Shown here piece by piece: positions 1-5,279 of a DNA stretch of 7,558 bases. The translations under genes were made by a program, and so were the position numbers. This stretch comes from Syntrophomonadaceae bacterium (GTDB taxonomy: Bacteria; Bacillota; Dethiobacteria; DTU022). The notes beneath the pieces were generated by a model that was not told where the DNA came from, made no database searches, and worked only from the letters and a program-made list of their open reading frames with translations. How positions within the stretch are numbered: the first letter of the stretch is position 1; every line of letters begins with the position of its first letter. Location: the NCBI GenBank assembly GCA_007131435.1, contig SLQM01000080.1, positions 1 to 7,558 of the forward strand. Reading direction: 5' to 3'.

Positions 1-22
1 AATAAGTAAAGCAGGTGAAATA

Positions 23-514
23 TTGATTACAATACGCGAATTTCAAGAGCAAGACTGGACCGAGACATGGAAGAATATTGAGCCAGTTTTTCGTGCCGGT
101 GAAACCTATGCATTTTCTCCTGATATAACTGCTGAAGAAGCTTACAACGTATGGATAGCAACTCCGGCAGCAACTTTTGTAGCAGTTGATTCGCATGACA
201 ATATACTGGGGACTTATTATATTAAGCCGAACCAACCGGCTCTGGGAGCCCATGTGTGTAACTGTGGTTATATTGTTGCTGAAAATGCCAGGAACAAGGG
301 GTTGGCTTCCCTGATGTGTGATCATTCTCTTGACCAGGCTGTTTCCATGGGATTTTTAGCTATGCAGTATAACCTTGTAGTCTCAACAAATGAAAATGCT
401 GTCCATCTTTGGAAGAAAAAGGGGTTTGAGATTATCGGTACGCTGCCAAAATCATTCCGGCACAGCCGGTTAGGGTTAGTTGATGCTCATGTAATGTATA
501 AACTGCTTAAATAA
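23..514 (+). CDS. GNAT-family N-acetyltransferase
   Basis: Predicted cytosolic acetyltransferase that moves an acetyl group from acetyl-CoA to an amine; the substrate cannot be told from sequence. The 163-residue protein is a single GNAT domain of normal length. Seen: an N-terminal IREFQEQDW strand/helix start, the acetyl-CoA pyrophosphate-binding loop (motif A) as R-N-K-G-L-A at residues 90-95, and the C-terminal NENAVHLWKKKGF segment (residues 123-135), which matches the usual N-x-x-A-x-x-x-Y/W-x-K-x-GF motif B. The chosen start is TTG at 23, with an AGGTGA ribosome binding site about six bases upstream; there is no in-frame ATG near the start of the domain. The gene stands alone and converges on the radical SAM gene 65 bases downstream. 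The left window edge is 22 bases upstream, so its promoter and any operon partner are out of view. Family assignment is firm; the substrate is unknown. Confidence 0.9.
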   Translation: MITIREFQEQDWTETWKNIEPVFRAGETYAFSPDITAEEAYNVWIATPAATFVAVDSHDNILGTYYIKPNQPALGAHVCNCGYIVAENARNKGLASLMCDHSLDQAVSMGFLAMQYNLVVSTNENAVHLWKKKGFEIIGTLPKSFRHSRLGLVDAHVMYKLLK

Positions 515-579
515 ATATAGCGCCTTAATAACCATGATCACCAAAAAATGTGATTTGATTATAATTTTCCTGCCTTATT

Positions 580-1821
580 TTAGAGCGTGTAGGGAGTTGA
601 TGTATCTTCCGGAATAGTCTCGATATATTTTCTGCGAAATTTCGGATCCTGCATTCGGCAGTGCTGGCTGCGTCGGCGATAAGCCGGGTGGGAAAGCAGC
701 CTCTGCCATAATTCCTGGACCGATGATTCCCGAATGTTTCCGAAAGACAGGGGTGTAAAATCACAGGGGGTAAATTCACCCATGGCAGTTATATGGAGTT
801 GAAAATGTCCGGCCAGGCAGCCGATGAGCCTTGAAAAACCCCGGCCGCTGTTTGTCCAGCTCTGAGTGACAATTCTCATTTTCCCCCGGAAGTGTCGGTT
901 AACGGATCCCATTTGCTGAAGGAGCTTCCAGCGGGACAGGCGGTCGAGCATGAGATCTTTTCTGCCCTCCAGGCGGCCGGTTTCGATGGCATCGAAGACA
1001 GTCAGCTCCTGGGCACCCCAGCCTGCAACAAGATTAGCCATACGACTTAGAAAGTGATCTTCCCACACCCGGCTGCGGGTAGTGTAAGTTGAAACTCCGA
1101 CCAGAAGACCAGCCTGGCGCGCCTGGGTAACCCCTTTTTCCACTGCTCTGAAGGCTCCTGCTGAGCCACGCAGGCGATCATGCTCTGCAGGTTCTGGTGA
1201 ATCCAGGCTTACCTGTAAGCCGTAGACTCCTGCCTTACTCATTTCAGCAATTCTCCCAAGTGTAAGGGCCGCAGCATTGGTGAAAACCTGGGTAACCGCT
1301 TTTTCAGGCGGTACAGATGCAATCAAAGTGTTTAGGTCCTGGCGTAGGAGCGGTTCCCCACCGGTAAAGGTAATATTGCTAACCCCGAGATCCAAGCATT
1401 GATTAATGGCCCGCTTAATTTCTTCTGTAGTCATATCCGGTTGTTTCGCGCTGCGGCCGGCTGCGCTGCAGTGCTCGCACCTATACTGGCACTGGTTTGT
1501 GACGCCGATGGTGGCGGCCATTGGTTTCGGTCTTTTAAAGACATGGGTGGATATGAACGATTCGAAGAGTCGCTCATGGGCCGGGCTGGGGATAGGGGGA
1601 AAGTAGAGCGAGTAGATATTACTGCCATCAATACTGGCCAGTTTGCCAAGAGAAGAGTGAGATGAAAAGAAACGGTTGATTATTAATCTAAGTAAGGGGG
1701 AGATCTTTCCCTTGATTTTGCATCTTAAAATATCGCCGTGAACTGCTACTTCGATTTCGAGGTTTTCAAGTTCCGGGATCTGCTTTAGCCGGTAAGTTCT
1801 GGATACAGTTTTCTGTTTCAC
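580..1821 (-). CDS. Radical SAM protein with SPASM/twitch-like C-terminus
   Basis: Predicted iron-sulfur enzyme that cleaves S-adenosylmethionine to a 5'-deoxyadenosyl radical; the substrate is unknown. The 413 residues divide into an N-terminal part of about 100 residues that I do not recognise, a radical SAM barrel, and a C-terminal auxiliary-cluster region. Seen: the [4Fe-4S] motif CX3CX2C at C111, C115 and C118, the SAM-contacting GGEP at 154-157, a QVSLDSP strand near 203-209, and C-terminal cysteines C335, C353 (in G-E-F-T-P-C-D) and C388. Three such cysteines fit one auxiliary cluster, fewer than a full SPASM domain. Related proteins act in peptide modification and in haem biosynthesis (AhbD/NirJ type), but no precursor peptide or haem gene lies nearby. 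The start is GTG at 1821, with AGGGGG about 10 bases upstream. By eye the gene is G+C-richer than its neighbours, which may indicate transfer. Radical SAM membership is firm; the reaction is open. Confidence 0.92.
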   Translation of the reverse strand: MKQKTVSRTYRLKQIPELENLEIEVAVHGDILRCKIKGKISPLLRLIINRFFSSHSSLGKLASIDGSNIYSLYFPPIPSPAHERLFESFISTHVFKRPKPMAATIGVTNQCQYRCEHCSAAGRSAKQPDMTTEEIKRAINQCLDLGVSNITFTGGEPLLRQDLNTLIASVPPEKAVTQVFTNAAALTLGRIAEMSKAGVYGLQVSLDSPEPAEHDRLRGSAGAFRAVEKGVTQARQAGLLVGVSTYTTRSRVWEDHFLSRMANLVAGWGAQELTVFDAIETGRLEGRKDLMLDRLSRWKLLQQMGSVNRHFRGKMRIVTQSWTNSGRGFSRLIGCLAGHFQLHITAMGEFTPCDFTPLSFGNIRESSVQELWQRLLSHPAYRRRSQHCRMQDPKFRRKYIETIPEDTSTPYTL

Positions 1822-1885
1822 CGGGATAGTACCCCCTGGCAGCTTTTTTTATTATTAGGTCAGGTCATTTTAAAAATTATTATTT

Positions 1886-1918
1886 CAAGATCTTGGTTTA
1901 TGTGAAACTGTTTCTACA
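1886..1918. promoter_or_regulatory. Two adjacent palindromes, possible operator
   Basis: CAAGATCTTG at 1886-1895 is a perfect 10-base palindrome. Five bases on, TGTGAAAC-T-GTTTC-T-ACA (1901-1918) is an inverted repeat with 8-base arms interrupted by one extra T. They lie 65-97 bases upstream of the radical SAM GTG start, where a repressor or activator site could sit. A 10-base palindrome in 300 bases is not rare by chance, so this is a weak call and no regulator is identified. Confidence 0.25.
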
Positions 1919-1928
1919 CCAAATCATA

Positions 1929-1968
1929 AAAACCTGCCCGCAGGGGCGCCTTCAATGAAGTAGGTTTT
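1929..1968. other. Stem-loop of unknown role
   Basis: AAAACCTGC (1929-1937) pairs with GTAGGTTTT (1960-1968) over nine base pairs with one G-U. The 22-base interior can itself form CTTC-AAT-GAAG (1950-1960), or the alternative CCTG-CCCG-CAGG (1933-1944). The A-run at one end and T-run at the other give the look of a bidirectional terminator, but no stop codon of a recognised gene lies just before it on either strand. It could be a terminator remnant, the end of a small RNA, or a leader element. The pairing is seen; the role is a guess. Confidence 0.35.
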
Positions 1969-2031
1969 GAAGGGAGGCCAGATCTAGTACCCAGTCAGCA
2001 TAGAATGGAATTCGGAAGTAAACACCACTTT

Positions 2032-2061
2032 TTGGCAATGGAATAAATAATGTGATATGGT
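2032..2061 (+). promoter_or_regulatory. Possible sigma-70-type promoter for the DUF2769-like gene
   Basis: TTGGCA (2032-2037) matches five of six -35 consensus bases. After an 18-base spacer comes TATGGT (2056-2061), matching four of six -10 bases. Transcription would start about 50 bases before the ATG at 2119. This is the best pair in the gap on this strand, but the -10 element is poor. Confidence 0.3.
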
Positions 2062-2118
2062 TAATAGTGAAGTATTGCAAAGTAAGGCCCACTATCAAAG
2101 TTTGGAGGTGAATTAGTG

Positions 2119-2397
2119 ATGAAAGTGAAAAAAACTAAAGAAAACTTACTAAAATGCTTGTGTAAAGGGTGTCCCAGCTATACCTTTACCTGTAAAATGA
2201 TGGCTATGCCCGGTAATATTCTCCTGTTAATAGATCCCCTGGATAATGAAAAACTGCATGCGGAAACTATGTTTTGTGCCTATCATAAAAGCCAGTGCAT
2301 AGTGGAAGAGAAAGGCTGCAAGTGCCCGGAATGTGAAGTTTACAATGAATACGATCTTGGAAAAACATATTTTTGCACAAGCGAGGGAGGAAAGTAA
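2119..2397 (+). CDS. DUF2769-like Cys-rich small protein
   Basis: A 92-residue protein with ten cysteines (13, 15, 18, 25, 53, 60, 67, 69, 72, 86), no signal peptide and no membrane segment, so probably cytosolic and metal- or cluster-binding. The spacing resembles DUF2769 proteins of strict anaerobes and methanogens, which have no established function. Two half-sites are visible: CLCKGCPSY with a trailing Cys (13-25), and CKCPECEVY with a trailing Cys (67-86), that is, a repeated CxCxxC-x-x-Y unit with a cysteine some way behind each. Between them lie MFCAYHKSQC and EEKGC. The start is ATG at 2119; GTG at 2116 is directly in front, and GGAGGT at 2104-2109 would serve either, with better spacing to the ATG. 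The next gene, 125 bases on, also encodes a small cysteine-metal protein. The family match is from memory of the motif, so moderate; metal binding is inferred. Confidence 0.75.
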   Translation: MKVKKTKENLLKCLCKGCPSYTFTCKMMAMPGNILLLIDPLDNEKLHAETMFCAYHKSQCIVEEKGCKCPECEVYNEYDLGKTYFCTSEGGK

Positions 2398-2514
2398 GAT
2401 ATAAGTTACCACAGCCCATTTGTTCTATCCTATTTATTCTTATAAAAGATATATGGATTCTACCCATTTTTTATTGTCTATAGCTGCTTCTGAACATTAA
2501 ACTGTAAAGGAACT

Positions 2515-2576
2515 GTTTTAATATGGTTGAGCAGTATGTATGTACAGTATGCGGTTTTAACATGGTTGAACACTAC
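2515..2576 (+). repeat. In-frame 39-base-spaced imperfect direct repeat
   Basis: Bases 2515-2537 and 2554-2576 match at 19 of 23 positions (core GTTTTAAYATGGTTGARCA). The offset is 39 bases, exactly 13 codons. The first copy spans the start codon of the rubredoxin-like gene and the second lies inside it, so the start region (C-F-N-M-V-E-Q-Y if read upstream) mirrors the internal C-G-F-N-M-V-E-H-Y. This looks like a small tandem duplication that created, or copied, the translation start. Confidence 0.6.
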
Positions 2577-2654
2577 CCATCCAAATGTCCTTTTTGCGGC
2601 GCCTCGCAGGATAAATTTTTTAAACTGTTGACACTTACAAGCAGACTGCTGTAA
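2523..2654 (+). CDS. Stand-alone rubredoxin-like zinc/iron ribbon, 43 residues
   Basis: A very short gene encoding little more than one metal knuckle pair: YVCTVCGFNMVEHYPSKCPF followed by CG. The four ligands are C7 and C10 (CxxCG) and C22 and C25 (CPFCG), a spacing typical of the rubredoxin-like ribbon found at the C-terminus of rubrerythrins and of some flavodoxin or metallo-hydrolase fusions. Here it stands free, with a tail of about 18 residues ending in SRLL. The start is ATG at 2523, preceded by AAAGGA (2506-2511) about 11 bases upstream, slightly far. An in-frame TAA at 2505 rules out a longer N-terminus, so it is not simply the visible end of a larger open frame. It follows the DUF2769-like gene on the same strand and could be co-transcribed with it. 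Likely role: small electron carrier or zinc-binding accessory. It could also be a leftover of a larger, decayed rubrerythrin-type gene, but nothing recognisable precedes it. Confidence 0.72.
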   Translation: MVEQYVCTVCGFNMVEHYPSKCPFCGASQDKFFKLLTLTSRLL

Positions 2655-2810
2655 AGATATCCGTCCTGAAGATTATAGATAAAAAATGGGGACATTACTA
2701 ATAGCTTTCTGAGCATCTCTTTCCTTACTATAGTTGTAAGCTTATACATTCTTCTGATGATCTAAAGCAGGCGTTTGCAAAGGATGGGGCTTGATAAAGG
2801 AGGTAATAAA

Positions 2811-3233
2811 ATGAAAAACAGGTTTATTATATTATTTTCGCTGCTAATTGCTCTGGCTTTTTTAGCATCTTGTGAAGTTGCTACTGAACCAGATCCAGAC
2901 CTGGATGGTACAAGTTGGATTGTGATAGAAATTAATGGAAATCCTGTGCCTGAAGGTATAATGATAACTGCTCACTTTGCAGATGGAGTAATCGGCGGTG
3001 AGGCACCCTGCAATGTTTATTCGGCTGAATATACTCAGTCTGGCAGTGAGATGAGTATTGATCCGCCAATTATGACCCAGATGTACTGTGATGAAGAAAA
3101 TGTGATGGAAACTGAAGAAGGCTTTACGCTGGCTCTTGATAAGGTAATGCAGGTTGAACTGGAAGGTGGTCTGCTTTTCATGCAGGATGCCGGCGGTGAT
3201 GTTATCCTCCTGCTGGAAAGAGAGCCGTCTTGA
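2811..3233 (+). CDS. META/HslJ-domain lipoprotein
   Basis: A predicted membrane-anchored lipoprotein of 140 residues. Residues 1-20 form a lipoprotein signal peptide: basic MKNR, a hydrophobic run, then the lipobox L-A-S-C with the lipidated cysteine at 21. A short acidic and proline-containing linker (22-30) follows. The rest is one META domain as in E. coli HslJ: the opening LDGTSWIVIEING (31-43), the conserved G-x-x-P-C-N turn with C67 and N68, the T-Q-M-Y-C stretch ending at C93, and a C-terminal strand near LLLERE (133-138). C67 and C93 could form a disulfide. HslJ-type proteins are linked to novobiocin and heat-stress phenotypes, but the molecular function is poorly known. The ATG at 2811 is chosen over an upstream in-frame TTG at 2775 because AAAGGAGG sits just before it and the signal peptide then begins correctly. 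A hairpin follows seven bases after the stop codon. Confidence 0.88.
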   Translation: MKNRFIILFSLLIALAFLASCEVATEPDPDLDGTSWIVIEINGNPVPEGIMITAHFADGVIGGEAPCNVYSAEYTQSGSEMSIDPPIMTQMYCDEENVMETEEGFTLALDKVMQVELEGGLLFMQDAGGDVILLLEREPS

Positions 3234-3239
3234 AATAAC

Positions 3240-3283
3240 AGCTATGGACGGCAACAGTAATACAGTCCATAGCTTTAGTTTAA
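3240..3283 (+). terminator. Hairpin terminator after the META lipoprotein gene
   Basis: AGCTATGGAC (3240-3249) pairs perfectly with GTCCATAGCT (3265-3274), ten base pairs around a 15-base loop, followed by the T-rich TTAGTTTAACTTT. It starts seven bases after the lipoprotein stop codon. The tail is not an unbroken T-run, so efficiency is uncertain. It also lies immediately past the stop codon of the minus-strand remnant at 3286, so it may once have served both directions. Confidence 0.7.
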
Positions 3284-3285
3284 CT

Positions 3286-3402
3286 TTACTCAGTGCTGGA
3301 AGCTTCCCGTCTGCGCTTAATCAGGAACCATATTATTGAGATGACAATGAGAAGTCCAAAAAATAAAAGCCAGAAATTAATCTGGTCAGCGGCATATATC
3401 GA
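3286..3402 (-). pseudogene. Remnant encoding a membrane-anchor tail
   Basis: Read on the minus strand, this stretch is an open frame of 38 codons and a TAA at 3288-3286. It encodes a hydrophobic transmembrane segment (residues 10-28, starting FWLLFFGLLIV and ending IIWFLIK), then a basic stop-transfer cluster K-R-R-R and a short polar tail EASSTE. This is the classic layout of a C-terminal membrane anchor or single-span small protein. The frame is closed upstream by a TAA at 3405-3403 and contains no ATG, GTG or TTG; no Shine-Dalgarno sequence is seen. An ATG with codons M-P-L-T lies in another frame at 3395, so a single-base indel would supply a start. I read it as the 3' end of a lost gene, or a small membrane protein broken by a frameshift. 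A functional gene with an unusual start is less likely. Confidence 0.5.
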
Positions 3403-3460
3403 TTAAGTTTTATACTAAAAGGAAGTTACTTAATTTAAAGCCGTTAAAAGGTTCTATATT

Positions 3461-4087
3461 ATGATTAAAATTGAGAATATTTCGCCGGGCCGAATTGATG
3501 AAGCAGTCGATTTAATGCTTACTGCATTTAAAGATGAGGCTTTGACTTCTTCATGGTTAAACCTGTCTGATCCGAATTTAAAGAATGCCTATAAAGCAGG
3601 AATTAGAATAATATATAAGATTCATCTTGATTCAGGCGATCCTATTTACACTGCTACTGAGGAAGGCAGGATTGTAGGCTTTGCTGCACTGTCCACCCCC
3701 TATTCCAAGAAAAGTGTACTTAAAGTAGCCGGCTTACTCTTCAAAAGCCTGCCCCGGCTGTTGAGGCTGTTTCCACCGGTAATAAAATCAGCTCGTGCCC
3801 TATTTGCGGCAATAAAGCCTCCTAAAAGTTTGCCGAAAAATTACTGTACCCTTGAAGCGGTAGCCGTCGATCCTCCATTCCAGGGCAAGGGAATAGGGAC
3901 CCAACTGCTAAAACATGTCCATGATCAGCATTTTGGGATAAATACTATTTCAGGCATATATTTAGTTACCGGAGATGAAAAAAACGTAAATATTTATGAA
4001 CGCTTCGGCTATGAAGTCGTTGATAAAAGGCAGACAAAAAGGGTTACCGCTTTTCATATGTTTAAAAAAAACCCACAGAGCGGTTAA
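3461..4087 (+). CDS. GNAT-family N-acetyltransferase with helical insert
   Basis: A 208-residue predicted acetyl-CoA-dependent acetyltransferase. The core is clear: N-terminal alpha/beta start (MIKIENISPGRIDEAVDLML), a central strand RIVGFAALS (70-78), the strand LEAVAVDPPF (131-140) leading into the acetyl-CoA loop Q-G-K-G-I-G (141-146), and the motif B stretch N-V-N-I-Y-E-R-F-G-Y (175-184). Between the central strand and motif A is a basic, amphipathic, largely helical segment (about 82-127, with SLPRLLRLF and ARALFAAIK). This resembles the layout of longer GNATs of the puromycin-acetyltransferase-like type. The ribosome binding site is only AAAAGG, about nine bases before the ATG, weaker than at neighbouring genes. 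No operon partner. It ends at a stem-loop shared with the convergent VOC gene. The substrate is unknown; small-molecule amine acetylation is as likely as protein acetylation. Confidence 0.88.
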   Translation: MIKIENISPGRIDEAVDLMLTAFKDEALTSSWLNLSDPNLKNAYKAGIRIIYKIHLDSGDPIYTATEEGRIVGFAALSTPYSKKSVLKVAGLLFKSLPRLLRLFPPVIKSARALFAAIKPPKSLPKNYCTLEAVAVDPPFQGKGIGTQLLKHVHDQHFGINTISGIYLVTGDEKNVNIYERFGYEVVDKRQTKRVTAFHMFKKNPQSG

Positions 4088-4120
4088 TGTAAGCTTCTTC
4101 AAAGTTACCTTTACACCATG

Positions 4121-4158
4121 CAGGCTGCAAGCCTTTTGCATTCAAGACTTGCAGCCTG
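4121..4158. terminator. Shared stem-loop between convergent genes
   Basis: CAGGCTGCAAG (4121-4131) pairs perfectly with CTTGCAGCCTG (4148-4158), 11 base pairs with a 16-base loop. It lies 33 bases after the GNAT stop codon and 55 bases past the end of the convergent VOC gene. Neither side has a proper T-run (AATAGTTACCCTT on the right), so it is not a textbook intrinsic terminator, but position and stem strength suggest a bidirectional transcript end. Similar sequences AGTTACCTT and AGTTACCCTT flank the stem. Confidence 0.6.
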
Positions 4159-4213
4159 AATAGTTACCCTTGCTTTGTCCTCAAATTCAGAAACCCAATC
4201 ACTATGAACTTCA

Positions 4214-5140
4214 TTACTTCGAGGCAGAATGACTTATATTCTTGCCTTCATATGCAGATTCTAATTCTGCAATGTTGATCTTCTTCATTTTCAGAAATGC
4301 TTTCATTACCCTTCCTGATTTTTCTGAGTCCGGATCCCTTAAATATTTATTAAGGACTTCAGGCACAACCTGCCAGAAGACACCGAACTTGTCCTTAAGC
4401 CAGCCGCACTGTCCTGATTCCGGAACTGCGGAAAGCTTATTCCAGTAATAATCGGTCTCCTCCTGGGAACCTGTACTAATGAGTAGTGAAACCCCTTCAT
4501 TGAATTTGAATTGATGATCCAATGCGCTGTCCATAGCTGCGAACTCTTGTCCAGCCAGTGTGAAGGCTGCGTAATTTAGATCTTCACTTTTATTAGGTTC
4601 CATACCCTGCCCGTACCTGGAGATTTCATCAATTTTCGAGTCTTTGAAAACAGATGTATAGTAATTAATTGCTTCTTCTGCCTTTCCGCTTTCTTCACCG
4701 ACAAACATTAATGAAGGCACGATTTTTTGCTTGCAATCACTGCAGAGCATTAACTGCCACGACACCCCAAATTTATCCTCAACCCAACCATATTTATCAT
4801 TGAACGGATACTTGTCAAGTGGCATTAATGCTTTTCCGCCCTCTGCTAATTTGTTCCAGAGTGAATCAATTTCTGCTTCAGATTGGCATTTAACGAAAAA
4901 TGATATTACAGGATTTATTTTAAAGAAAGATCCTCCATTTATATTGTAGAAACGGAAATTTTCAATTTCATATTCAACACCAAGAACGCTACCTTCGGAC
5001 TTTCCGGATACTTCAGCGCTTGCCTTATTATGGTATTCTACTTCCATCTTCCTTGAGTTGTTAAATATGGAAACATAGAAATCTGCAGCTTCTTCCGCCT
5101 CATTATCAAACCACAAATGCGGTATAATCTTTTGCATCAT
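4214..5140 (-). CDS. Tandem PhnB-like/VOC-fold protein
   Basis: A 308-residue cytosolic protein made of two copies of the PhnB-like (3-demethylubiquinone methyltransferase-like) VOC domain. Domain 1 (about 3-133) opens QKIIPHLWFDNEAEEAADFY and closes YGWVEDKFGVSWQL. Domain 2 (about 138-262) opens QKIVPSLMFVG and closes CGWLKDKFGVFWQVVP. The GW-x-x-DKFGV-x-WQ strand is thus present twice. Most PhnB-like proteins are single domains of about 140-160 residues, so this is a fusion or internal duplication; the repeats have diverged considerably. A C-terminal tail (about 265-308, with a lysine-rich helix) lies outside both domains. VOC proteins bind metals or small ligands (glyoxalases, dioxygenases, antibiotic-binding proteins), but PhnB-like members often lack a known reaction, and none is assigned here. 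The start is ATG at 5140 (a second ATG follows directly), with GGGAGG six bases upstream. It is divergent from the succinate dehydrogenase genes. Confidence 0.88.
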   Translation of the reverse strand: MMQKIIPHLWFDNEAEEAADFYVSIFNNSRKMEVEYHNKASAEVSGKSEGSVLGVEYEIENFRFYNINGGSFFKINPVISFFVKCQSEAEIDSLWNKLAEGGKALMPLDKYPFNDKYGWVEDKFGVSWQLMLCSDCKQKIVPSLMFVGEESGKAEEAINYYTSVFKDSKIDEISRYGQGMEPNKSEDLNYAAFTLAGQEFAAMDSALDHQFKFNEGVSLLISTGSQEETDYYWNKLSAVPESGQCGWLKDKFGVFWQVVPEVLNKYLRDPDSEKSGRVMKAFLKMKKINIAELESAYEGKNISHSASK

Positions 5141-5279
5141 CCTTAACCTCCCTGCTACGCCTTACCATATTATAACATACATATAATAACAATTAAAGGA
5201 TATAATGTATAAAGGATGTCAATCCCAAGCGGCGAACTTTCTTAATATATATTATTCTTACCGATAGAGGGATTTTCTG
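5141..5279. promoter_or_regulatory. AT-rich divergent promoter region
   Basis: This gap separates the minus-strand VOC gene from sdhA and should hold both promoters. It has consensus -10 hexamers on each strand: TATAAT at 5201-5206 (+) and TATAAT at 5174-5169 (-). Neither has a good -35 element at 17 or 18 bases, so exact promoters are not called. AAAGGAT occurs twice (5196-5202 and 5211-5217). The sdhA ribosome binding site GAGGGA lies about seven bases before its ATG, and GGGAGG serves the VOC gene. Confidence 0.4.

Larger units (their letters stand above)
1822..2118. other. 297-base non-coding region between divergent genes
   Basis: This separates the minus-strand radical SAM gene from the plus-strand DUF2769-like gene and should carry both promoters. 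I found no open frame with recognisable coding character. It contains a perfect 10-base palindrome, an imperfect palindrome, a 9-bp stem-loop with a compact interior, and a plausible promoter for the right-hand gene, each listed separately. Both flanking genes have strong Shine-Dalgarno sequences at its edges (AGGGGG on the minus strand, GGAGGT on the plus strand). No known riboswitch class, tRNA or other RNA family was recognised. Confidence 0.7.

Noticed and set aside
536..555. Weak stem (ATCAC/GTGAT) between the first GNAT and radical SAM genes
   Set aside because: Only five base pairs around an A-rich loop; the following sequence is T-rich but broken, so it is too weak to call a terminator.
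525..779. 84-codon minus-strand open frame overlapping the 3' end of the radical SAM gene
   Set aside because: It is a different reading frame of the same stretch, with low-complexity composition and no recognised motif; the in-frame radical SAM tail explains the sequence.
1399..1665. Several overlapping open frames (both strands, 60-90 codons) inside the radical SAM gene
   Set aside because: They lie wholly within a well-supported 413-codon gene, lack family motifs and plausible ribosome binding sites, and are shadows of its G+C-rich codons.
2775..2810. Upstream in-frame TTG that would add 12 residues to the META lipoprotein
   Set aside because: The AAAGGAGG ribosome binding site lies between it and the ATG at 2811, and the signal peptide begins properly only at the ATG.
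2862..3254. 130-codon open frame antisense to the META lipoprotein gene
   Set aside because: It covers the lipoprotein almost completely, shows no motif, and the opposite strand has a signal peptide, lipobox and META signature.
4101..4170. Short similar sequences AGTTACCTT and AGTTACCCTT flanking the 4121-4158 stem, considered as target-site duplications of a small mobile element
   Set aside because: The copies are not identical, the stem-loop is too short to be an element, and a terminator between convergent genes explains it better.
5217..5222. Perfect TTGACA on the minus strand upstream of the VOC gene
   Set aside because: No acceptable -10 hexamer lies 16-18 bases from it; the nearest consensus TATAAT on that strand is 42 bases away.
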